From positions 1 to 5,233 of the forward strand of contig DAOVUU010000224.1 of assembly GCA_030632405.1 (NCBI GenBank): a DNA stretch of 5,233 bases. Direction: 5' to 3'. The notes under the pieces are model-generated. The model was given only the letters and a program-made list of their open reading frames with translations, searched no databases and was not told where the DNA came from. Position numbers and translations under genes: made by a program. This DNA is from Desulfobulbaceae bacterium (GTDB lineage Bacteria > Desulfobacterota > Desulfobulbia > Desulfobulbales > Desulfocapsaceae). Below, in pieces: positions 1 through 5,233 of the stretch (within the stretch, counting starts at the first letter, position 1; every line of letters starts with the position of its first letter).

Positions 1-1013
1 AGATTATACAGCAGGCAGGAAAGCGGGCAGCTTCGGTTGTCTCTGATCTTGTCACCATTGCCCGTGGCGGCATAAAAACTTCCAGAGTAGTAAAGAATAT
101 CAATACAATCATAACAGATTATCTAGCCTCAATTGAGCATAAGGACTACATCAGAAGATATCCTGGCATAACAATAAGATCAAGACTGGGGCACAATTTG
201 TCCAACATGTATTGTTCTGAGATGCATATTCTGAAGGTTTTGATGAATTTATTCGGCAATGCGATGGAAGCTCTGGCAGAGAGTGGTTCCATTCTAATTA
301 CGACTGAAAACGTAAATCTTGCTGAACCGCTCGTGGCGTATGAAAGAATTGCTGCCGGTGACTATGTAAAAGTTACTGTTGCAGATAACGGCCCGGGGAT
401 TTCTGCAAAAGATTTTGATCATATTTTCGAGCCTTTTTATACCAAAAAAGTAATGGGAAGAAGCGGTACGGGCCTTGGTCTGGCTATTGTCTGGTCTATA
501 ATTCATGATCATGCCGGGTTTATTGATATCAAGAGTGGATCAGGAGGGACTTCATTCGAGCTCTTTATGCCATCGACAGATGAGATAGAGTTCCGTAACA
601 ATCCGGCAATATCTATCAATGCATTGCGAGGAAATGGAGAGGTGATTCTGGTTGTAGATGATCAGGAAACGCAGTGTCTGACAACCCGAAATCTACTTAC
701 AAGTATAGGGTACAGTACCTCTATGGCAAACAGTGGCAAGCATGCCCTTGAAGTTTGCAGAGAGACTCCAGTTGATCTGGTTATTCTGGATATGATTTTA
801 GAGAACGGGATGAATGGGAGGGAAACTTACGAAGAGATGTTAAAGATCAATCCTCAACAGAAGGCCATTGTGGTCAGCGGTTTTTCAGAAAATGAAGAAT
901 TGGCAAAAATCAAAGAGCTTGGTGTTTCTCACTTCATTAAAAAACCGTATACCCTTGACCAGCTTGGCATGGCTGTAAAACAGTCCCTGCGCAATATCGG
1001 CAATAAGTTTTAG
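1..1013 (+). CDS. Hybrid sensor histidine kinase with C-terminal receiver domain (5' partial)
   Basis: The N-terminus lies outside the window. The open frame enters at base 3 and gives 336 residues; the TTG at 198 is an internal Leu codon, not a start. Visible residues 1-23 look like the second helix of the DHp dimerisation domain (SDLVTIARGG), so the phospho-accepting His is upstream. The HATPase_c domain spans about residues 70-190: N-box Asn86 (NLFGNAMEAL), G1 box DNGPG (128-132), F box FEPF (142-145) and G2 box GTGLGL (155-160). A receiver domain follows at about 213-330, with acidic Asp219/Asp220, phospho-acceptor Asp263 (VILDM), Ser292 and Lys314 before Pro315, all spaced as in CheY. 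No output domain follows, so phosphate presumably passes on through a phosphorelay; the partner and signal are unknown. By family, a PAS sensor region would be expected upstream. The gene is more AT-rich by eye than the transporter genes. It converges with the operon and has no evident functional link to it. Confidence 0.94.
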   Translation, partial: IIQQAGKRAASVVSDLVTIARGGIKTSRVVKNINTIITDYLASIEHKDYIRRYPGITIRSRLGHNLSNMYCSEMHILKVLMNLFGNAMEALAESGSILITTENVNLAEPLVAYERIAAGDYVKVTVADNGPGISAKDFDHIFEPFYTKKVMGRSGTGLGLAIVWSIIHDHAGFIDIKSGSGGTSFELFMPSTDEIEFRNNPAISINALRGNGEVILVVDDQETQCLTTRNLLTSIGYSTSMANSGKHALEVCRETPVDLVILDMILENGMNGRETYEEMLKINPQQKAIVVSGFSENEELAKIKELGVSHFIKKPYTLDQLGMAVKQSLRNIGNKF

Positions 1014-1021
1014 TGTCCCTC

Positions 1022-1792
1022 TCATTCCCTCCGTTTTTGAACACTGGCATCCAGTAACTGTTTGGTATAGGGGTGGCTGGCCTCCAGGGCACGCAATGCC
1101 GCCACATCAAGCATTTCAACAATTTCCCCCTGATTCATCACGCCGATCTCACTGCACATATGACTTACCACAGCCAGATCGTGGGAAACCATCAGATAGG
1201 TCAGGTCTCTTTCACTCTGCAGTCGTTTCAACAGATTGAGAATTTCCGCCTGTACTGAAACATCCAGTGCCGAAGTCGGCTCATCAAGCAGCAGGATGGA
1301 AGGCTCTATAATCAGTGCCCGGGCAATGGCTACTCGCTGACGCTGCCCGCCGGAAAGCTGATGGGGCCAGCGAAAGCGGAAGGACTGCTTCAGACCGACA
1401 TCATCAAGTATTTGAGCGATCCGTTTGTCAGGGTTGTCAAACCCATGCAGATGCAGTGCTTCGGATAGCACATGGTCCACAGTCTGACGTGGGTGGAGTG
1501 AGGCATAGGGGTCCTGAAACACCATTTGAACGGCACGATAAAACTCTTTGTCCCGCTTCTCACCAAGCCTGTTTCCCAGAACAGATATGTTGCCGGACCA
1601 GGTCGGTGCAAGGCCGGTGATGGCCCGCAGTATTGTAGATTTTCCGGAGCCGGATTCACCCACCAGGCCAAAACTGCCACCAGGGGGAACAGCGAACCCG
1701 GCATTAATAACCGCATCTACACGTTGTTCATCCTCACCGAACCAGATGTTTACCTGGTCCAGTTCAATTCCAGTTTCAGTTTTTTCAGTCAC
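1022..1792 (-). CDS. Peptide/nickel-class ABC transporter ATPase, DppF/OppF type (short form)
   Basis: This is the second cytoplasmic ATPase of the importer, 256 residues, and the last gene of the operon. All nucleotide-binding motifs are intact: Walker A GESGSGKST (45-53), Q-loop Gln93 (VFQDPYASLHPRQ), signature LSGGQ (146-150), Walker B ILLLDEP (166-172) with catalytic Glu171, D-loop SALD, and H-loop His204 (VSHDLAVV). The SHPYTKQLL tail (239-247) is the start of the oligopeptide-transporter C-terminal region, but the protein ends nine residues later. It therefore lacks the long tail and cysteine cluster of classical OppF/DppF (usually over 300 residues); the length is closer to NikE. The start is GTG, overlapping the upstream TGA stop as GTGA, with GGGGAG eight bases upstream. 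It should pair with the ATPase encoded just upstream. ABC ATPase identity is certain; assignment to the F position rests on gene order and the LSGGQ/YTKxLL motifs. Confidence 0.96.
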   Translation of the reverse strand: MTEKTETGIELDQVNIWFGEDEQRVDAVINAGFAVPPGGSFGLVGESGSGKSTILRAITGLAPTWSGNISVLGNRLGEKRDKEFYRAVQMVFQDPYASLHPRQTVDHVLSEALHLHGFDNPDKRIAQILDDVGLKQSFRFRWPHQLSGGQRQRVAIARALIIEPSILLLDEPTSALDVSVQAEILNLLKRLQSERDLTYLMVSHDLAVVSHMCSEIGVMNQGEIVEMLDVAALRALEASHPYTKQLLDASVQKRRE

Positions 1793-2667
1793 GACGGTGT
1801 CTCCCCGTCGGCGACTACACCACTTACACTTGGCTCCAGGTTCCAGGCTGTATCGCGTTGAAGGACCTGAAGATGTTCAACCGGCTGTTCCAGTCTCGGT
1901 ATGGAGTTGAGAAGTCCGATGGTATAGGGATGTTTTGCCTCATGCAGTCGGTCTGCGCGGCACGTTTCCACAATCCTTCCTGCATACAAAATTAAAACAC
2001 GATCACAGAACGCCGACACTACATTCAGATCATGGCTGATAAATATCAGTCCCATACCGCGTTCACGAACCAGGTCGTCCATGATTTCCAGAACTTCTTT
2101 TTGTACCGTTACATCAAGGGCTGATGTGGGTTCATCTGCAATCAGGATTTTTGGGTCAGGAATAAGCATCATTGCAATCATGATACGCTGGCCCATACCG
2201 CCGGACATCTCATGGGGGTAGGATCGAAACACCCTTTCCGGATCTCGGATGAGGACTTTTTCCAGCATGTCCAGTGTCTTCTTTCGGGCATCTTTTTTAC
2301 TTGCTCTGGCGTGGAGACGATATGCTTCACTGATCTGGTCACCGATGCGCATGACTGGGTTAAGAGAAAATTTGGGATCCTGCATGATCATTGAGATCTT
2401 ATGGCCACGTACCCGGCGCATTGCTTTTTTGGAAATTTGCAGCAGGTTTGTGCCTTCCAGTGTTATATGGTCGGCCTCAAGAATGCCCGGTTTTTTGATG
2501 AGCCGCAGAATTGCGCGACCTGTCAAAGATTTTCCTGAGCCTGATTCACCAACAATGCCCAGCCGCTCCCGGCCAAGGGAAAAGGAGATATTGCGTACAG
2601 CCTCGAAAATCCCATTACGGGTTGGAAATTTTACGCTCAGATTCTGGACTTCAAGCAGATTGCTCAT
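1789..2667 (-). CDS. Peptide/nickel-class ABC transporter ATPase, DppD/OppD type (C-terminally short)
   Basis: This is the first ATPase of the importer, 292 residues. Motifs: Walker A GESGSGKS (40-47), Q-loop Gln96 (MIMQDPKFSLNP), signature MSGGMGQR (154-161), Walker B ILIADEP (174-180) with catalytic Glu179, D-loop SALD (182-185), and H-loop His212 (ISHDLNVV). The Met after SGG in place of Gln is usual for the D-type ATPase of these transporters, whereas the partner has canonical LSGGQ. HPYTIGLLNSIPRL (246-259) begins the oligopeptide_HPY tail, followed by LQVLQRDTAW (266-275). There is no C-terminal cysteine cluster such as DppD/OppD proteins (about 325-335 residues) carry; the only Cys residues are 221 and 236. 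I recall a similar short tail ending in VLxRDPAW from proteobacterial relatives, so this looks like a subfamily trait and not damage. The ATG overlaps the permease stop as ATGA; upstream AAAGAG is only a modest ribosome binding site. Confidence 0.96.
   Translation of the reverse strand: MSNLLEVQNLSVKFPTRNGIFEAVRNISFSLGRERLGIVGESGSGKSLTGRAILRLIKKPGILEADHITLEGTNLLQISKKAMRRVRGHKISMIMQDPKFSLNPVMRIGDQISEAYRLHARASKKDARKKTLDMLEKVLIRDPERVFRSYPHEMSGGMGQRIMIAMMLIPDPKILIADEPTSALDVTVQKEVLEIMDDLVRERGMGLIFISHDLNVVSAFCDRVLILYAGRIVETCRADRLHEAKHPYTIGLLNSIPRLEQPVEHLQVLQRDTAWNLEPSVSGVVADGETPS
1801..1806 (-). promoter_or_regulatory. Ribosome binding site for the GTG-started DppF/OppF-type ATPase
   Basis: Read on the - strand, GGGGAG stands eight bases before the GTG start at 1792-1790, inside the last codons of the upstream ATPase gene. 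It is the clearest Shine-Dalgarno in the operon. With the GTGA overlap it supports GTG as the real start and suggests translation coupled to the preceding gene. Confidence 0.7.
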
Positions 2668-3599
2668 TGTGAACTCTTTTTCGGGTCGAGTACATCGCGC
2701 AGTCCGTCACCTAAAAGGTTAAAGGCAAGGGATACAATAAAAATGGCCAATCCGGGCATGGTTGCTACCCACCAGTGATCAAGAATAAACCTGCGGCCAT
2801 CGGAGATCATAGCGCCCCATTCCGGCGAGGGCGGCTGAGCGCCCAGTCCTAGAAAACCCAGTCCTGCTGCGACGAGGATAATACCGGCCATATCGAGAGT
2901 AACACGAACGACCAGGGAAGAGATACACAGGGGCCAGATATGACGGGTAATTACTCGCAGGGTTCCGGCTCCCTGCAGTTTGATGGCATGAATAAAGTCT
3001 GCATTGCGGATGGTTAAGGTTTCTGCCCGGGCGATCCGTGCATAGGGTGGCCAGGCAGTTAGAACAATGGCAAGGACAGCATTTTCAATGCCTGCACCCA
3101 AGGCGGAAACAAAGGCTAGTGCCAGCACCAGCCGGGGAAATGCAAGGAAGATATCTGTAATACGCATCAGTACAACATCTACCCATCCTCCGAGGTACCC
3201 TGCAGCCGTGCCGACAAACAGTCCCGCAACCGGCGCCATGAGTGCGACCAGAGAAACGATGTAGAGGGTGATGCGGGAGCCGTAAATGAGCCTGCTTAGT
3301 ATATCTCTGCCAAGAGAATCAGAACCAAACATGTAGCCATTAACACCGGGTGCCGACAGTCGGGCAGCAAGGTCCTGTGCAAAAGGATCCTGGGGTGCCA
3401 GGATCGGGGCAAACAATCCAATCAGTACCAGAGCGAGAAGAATCGTTAACCCGAACATGGCCATGAGATTGGAACGAAAGGCCAGCCAGGAGTGATACCA
3501 GACAGAGAGCCTCGCCTGCCTGCGGGAGGCAGGGGTGTCTGTTGTCAGCCATTCGCGCCAGGTTATCTGTTTTTGAGGGCATGCATCTGGTATACTCAT
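2664..3599 (-). CDS. Peptide/nickel-class ABC transporter permease, DppC/OppC type
   Basis: This inner-membrane subunit of 311 residues forms half of the translocation channel. A cytoplasmic N-terminus of about 43 residues (OppC_N type, with ASRRQARL at 24-31) precedes hydrophobic segment 1 (about 44-66, ending in FAPILAP). The periplasmic stretch then carries the family hallmark FGSDSLGRDILSRLIYGSR (91-109). Further hydrophobic segments lie near 110-134, 143-166, 169-186, 226-253 and 280-298. The EAA loop that docks on the ATPases is at about 200-222, with HAIKLQGAG and RHIWP. The conserved C-terminal end LGDGLRDVLDPK (296-307) is complete. Length matches E. coli DppC (300). The ATG overlaps the upstream permease stop as ATGA, with GAGG about six bases before it. 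The start is supported by the overlap and by the intact N-terminal domain. Its partner is the DppB-type permease encoded immediately upstream. Confidence 0.96.
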   Translation of the reverse strand: MSIPDACPQKQITWREWLTTDTPASRRQARLSVWYHSWLAFRSNLMAMFGLTILLALVLIGLFAPILAPQDPFAQDLAARLSAPGVNGYMFGSDSLGRDILSRLIYGSRITLYIVSLVALMAPVAGLFVGTAAGYLGGWVDVVLMRITDIFLAFPRLVLALAFVSALGAGIENAVLAIVLTAWPPYARIARAETLTIRNADFIHAIKLQGAGTLRVITRHIWPLCISSLVVRVTLDMAGIILVAAGLGFLGLGAQPPSPEWGAMISDGRRFILDHWWVATMPGLAIFIVSLAFNLLGDGLRDVLDPKKSSQ

Positions 3600-4654
3600 T
3601 TGGCCCTCGGATCAAAATATTTATAGAGCAGATCTGAGAAAATATTTAAACAGACAAAAACCAGTCCCACCACAACTGTTCCCCCCAGTACGGCATTCAT
3701 ATCAGCCGAAAGAAGTGCTGTTGTAATGTATGAACCAATACCAGGCCAGGCAAAAATTGTCTCTGTCAGTACAGATCCTTCCAGCAGTCCGGCATAGGAG
3801 AGTGCAATAACGGTCACCAGCGGAACTTTCACGTTACCAAGCGCATGGCGCCAGATGACGGTACTTTCTGGCAATCCCTTGACCCTTGCGGTAATTATGT
3901 ACTCCTGATCCAGCTGCTCCAGCATGAACGAACGAGTCATACGGGAAATATAGGCCAGGGAATAATAGGCCAGGAGTCCTGCCGGCAGGACAATGTGGGA
4001 GATGGCGTTTTTAAATATCTCAATGTCTCCTGCAAGCAGGCTGTCAATAAGGATCATGCCGGTAACACTGGGAATAGTATCAACATAGAAAATATCGAGT
4101 CTGCCCGGACCTCCGATCCAACCCAGTATTCCATAAAAAATCAGCAGACCGATCAATCCGATCCAGAACACCGGCATAGAGTAACCGATCAGGGCCACAA
4201 CCCGGGCAACATGGTCTATCCAGCTCCCGCGCTTAACAGCAGCAATCACTCCCAGTGGTACACCGAGTAGAACACCGATGATTGTACCTACGGTTGCAAG
4301 TTCGAGAGTTGCCGGAAAAACACGGATAAGATCCTGGCCTACAGGACGCGCTGTCAGCAGTGATTCGCCAAAATCCCCATGGGCAATATCCCACAGGAAC
4401 AGGAAAAATTGAAGAAATAGAGGTTTGTCCAGTCCAAGTTCCTGGTATGCTGCGTCATAAGTTGCCCGGGAGGCACTTTCACCGACAATTGAAAGGACAG
4501 GGTCAATTGGCATGACTCTGCCTATGATAAAAGTGACAAATAGTAGACCAACCATGGTGATCGCTACAGTGAAAACAGTATTGCTGATACCTTTAACCCA
4601 CAGAGGAAGAGATCGTTTTCGGCGTTTTTTATGGAGTGTATTGTCAGTGGCCAT
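3596..4654 (-). CDS. Peptide/nickel-class ABC transporter permease, DppB/OppB type
   Basis: This inner-membrane subunit of 352 residues forms the other half of the channel. A basic N-terminus (KKRRKR at 9-14) precedes hydrophobic segment 1 (about 24-45), ending in the typical GRVMPIDPV. A large periplasmic region (about 50-112) contains LGLDKPLFLQ and GDFGES, as in DppB/OppB. Other hydrophobic segments lie near 115-140, 150-176, 217-236, 277-295 and 322-342. The EAA loop is at about 250-275 (EYIITARVKG, then WRHALGN), followed by the hallmark ETIFAWPGIG (298-307). The end, DLLYKYFDPRAK, is the family terminus. The start is firm: an in-frame TAG lies five codons upstream (4667-4669), no other start codon lies between, and the next Met is inside segment 1. 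No good Shine-Dalgarno precedes this ATG, unlike the downstream genes. It is the first gene after the hairpin-bearing spacer. Confidence 0.96.
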   Translation of the reverse strand: MATDNTLHKKRRKRSLPLWVKGISNTVFTVAITMVGLLFVTFIIGRVMPIDPVLSIVGESASRATYDAAYQELGLDKPLFLQFFLFLWDIAHGDFGESLLTARPVGQDLIRVFPATLELATVGTIIGVLLGVPLGVIAAVKRGSWIDHVARVVALIGYSMPVFWIGLIGLLIFYGILGWIGGPGRLDIFYVDTIPSVTGMILIDSLLAGDIEIFKNAISHIVLPAGLLAYYSLAYISRMTRSFMLEQLDQEYIITARVKGLPESTVIWRHALGNVKVPLVTVIALSYAGLLEGSVLTETIFAWPGIGSYITTALLSADMNAVLGGTVVVGLVFVCLNIFSDLLYKYFDPRAK

Positions 4655-4830
4655 TGCCGGATCACACTACTTATTAATTAAAAGAATGTATTACGCGGAT
4701 AGCGCAGACTCTGAAGATGCGAAAACGCAAAGAAAAATGTCTTCACGTTTTCACATCATTGTGTGAACTTGGTCAGGGTGCAGGATTCATATGCGGTGCA
4801 TCATCCATCCCGCACCCCGTAATTGCCAAA
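4655..4830. other. Intergenic spacer inside the operon
   Basis: This 176-base stretch has no credible ORF. Besides the 18-bp hairpin at 4716-4757 it holds a smaller overlapping inverted repeat (TTCACA-N6-TGTGAA, 4750-4767), a 5-bp GC-rich inverted repeat (GGTGC 4795-4799 with GCACC 4812-4816) just after the binding-protein stop, and an AT-rich patch with the palindrome TTAATTAA (4674-4681) close to the permease start. I could not find a convincing -35/-10 pair for an internal promoter, nor a stem followed by a T-run. Confidence 0.7.
4716..4757 (-). promoter_or_regulatory. Long intergenic RNA hairpin between binding-protein and permease genes
   Basis: Bases 4716-4733 pair with 4740-4757 around a six-base loop (4734-4739), giving an 18-bp stem without bulges. 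In the operon mRNA, 15 pairs are Watson-Crick and three are G-U wobbles (4720/4753, 4728/4745, 4729/4744). Read as + strand RNA those three would be A-C mismatches, so the structure favours the operon transcript. It starts 73 bases after the binding-protein stop codon and ends 61 bases before the permease ATG. No U-run follows, so it is not a standard intrinsic terminator. By analogy with the malE-malF and hisJ-hisQ spacers, where intergenic stem-loops stabilise binding-protein mRNA, the likely role is 3'-end protection or processing, giving more binding protein than permease. The pairing is seen in the sequence; the role is inferred. Confidence 0.72.
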
Positions 4831-5233
4831 CTATTTGGTAATCACCCAATAGGAAACGGCAGTAATTGCACCGCCTGTATTGAGACCTTTTACATTGGCA
4901 CGCAATCCTGTCTGTTCAATCTTCTGGAACATGACAGCAAATGGGGCTCGTTGCTGGTGCTCACGCTGAATAGCCTGATACATTGCTGCCCGTTTGTCAC
5001 GATCACCTTCCTGAACGGCGGCTTTTGTGGCCTTGGACATTTCAGGCAGATGCCATGCGTTACGCCAGGCCAGCAGCCCGGTGGCCTTGACTTCATCGGA
5101 GTTGTCCGGATTATTGGCAAATGTAGCTGCATTGGTGTTTGGATCTGGATAATCCGGTCCCCACGCTCCCACATAAATCTGATGTTCACGAGCACGATAT
5201 ACAGCTAGAGTCTGTTTTCCTGTTCCGACTTCC
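4831..5233 (-). CDS. ABC transporter solute-binding protein, family 5 (SBP_bac_5), C-terminal fragment
   Basis: Only the last 133 residues are in the window; the frame is open to the right-hand edge and the start lies outside. The fragment reads from EVGTGKQTLAVYRAREHQIY through GAWGPDYPDPNT and TFANNPDNSD to the terminus SYWVITK, with a TAG stop. The GAWGPDYPDP stretch, the later basic/acidic helix (about EGDRDKRAAMYQAIQREHQQ) and APFAVMFQ are typical of the C-terminal lobe of family 5 peptide/nickel binding proteins, which capture substrate in the periplasm and deliver it to the permeases. The GTG at 5172-5170 is an internal Val codon, not a start. A signal peptide is expected but not visible. 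Gene order (binding protein, permease B, permease C, ATPase D, ATPase F) is the classical dpp/opp order. The ligand cannot be decided from this fragment. Confidence 0.93.
   Translation of the reverse strand, partial: EVGTGKQTLAVYRAREHQIYVGAWGPDYPDPNTNAATFANNPDNSDEVKATGLLAWRNAWHLPEMSKATKAAVQEGDRDKRAAMYQAIQREHQQRAPFAVMFQKIEQTGLRANVKGLNTGGAITAVSYWVITK

Noticed and set aside
198..200. TTG as a possible start for the kinase
   Set aside because: The frame is open to the left edge and the upstream codons read as DHp-like kinase sequence, so the gene is truncated by the window and not started here.
2186..2208. Signature motif SGGM in place of SGGQ in the D-type ATPase, as a possibly defective site
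   Set aside because: Met at this position is normal for DppD/OppD-type ATPases, and all catalytic residues are present.
3515..3533. 7-bp GC-rich inverted repeat (CCTGCCT / AGGCAGG) in the DppC-type gene, resembling a dispersed palindromic repeat or inserted unit
   Set aside because: It encodes PASRRQAR in the N-terminal region, a motif I recall from relatives of this permease, so it is probably ordinary coding sequence. Only one copy is visible in the window.
4674..4710. Possible internal promoter before the permease gene (AT-rich patch; TTCAGA and TAATAC 16 bases apart on the - strand)
   Set aside because: The matches to sigma-70 boxes are poor (4/6 and 3/6), and better -10-like boxes have no -35 at the right distance. 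The evidence is too weak to list as a feature.
5170..5172. GTG as a start for a short separate gene at the right edge
   Set aside because: The upstream codons continue the family 5 binding-protein sequence to the window edge. The GTG encodes an internal Val just before the conserved GAWGPDYPDP stretch.
4512..5208. Overlapping + strand open frames at the right side (up to about 160 codons)
   Set aside because: They are antisense shadows of the permease and binding-protein genes, with no recognisable domain and low-complexity composition.
1..5233. Mobile elements, CRISPR arrays, tRNA/rRNA genes, toxin-antitoxin or defence-like modules
   Set aside because: No transposase motifs, terminal repeats, regular direct repeats or structural RNA signatures were seen. 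The window is explained by a kinase gene and an ABC importer operon.

Overview
The window holds one partial two-component signalling gene on the + strand, followed by a convergent ABC-transporter operon on the - strand that runs in from the right-hand edge. Protein-coding sequence fills nearly all of it. The only gap of any size is 176 bases, between the transporter's binding-protein gene and its first permease gene. The kinase belongs to a PAS/ATPase/receiver family that I associate mainly with Desulfobacterota (former Deltaproteobacteria), and the moderate GC content would fit. That host assignment is inference. The transporter proteins themselves resemble a branch widely shared among Proteobacteria.

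Layout: 1-1013 (+) is the C-terminal part of a hybrid histidine kinase with a receiver domain. Eight bases separate its stop codon from the stop of the last transporter gene. Reading the - strand from right to left: a solute-binding protein C-terminus (5233-4831), a 176-base spacer with a strong RNA hairpin (4716-4757), a DppB-type permease (4654-3596), a DppC-type permease (3599-2664), a DppD/OppD-type ATPase (2667-1789) and a DppF/OppF-type ATPase (1792-1022). Each junction among the last four genes is a 4-base stop/start overlap (ATGA, ATGA, GTGA), which implies one mRNA and translational coupling.

Together the five transporter genes encode a complete peptide/nickel-class importer: a periplasmic binding protein, two membrane subunits forming the channel, and two different ATPase subunits. 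The substrate cannot be read from the sequence. Both ATPases have short C-termini without the cysteine cluster found in classical DppD/DppF/OppD/OppF.

I see no mobile element, CRISPR array, tRNA, rRNA or novel defence-type system. The most interesting non-coding signal is the 18-bp hairpin between the binding-protein and permease genes. Its three non-Watson-Crick pairs are all G-U wobbles only when read as the operon mRNA, which points to an RNA-level role such as setting a high binding-protein to permease ratio.
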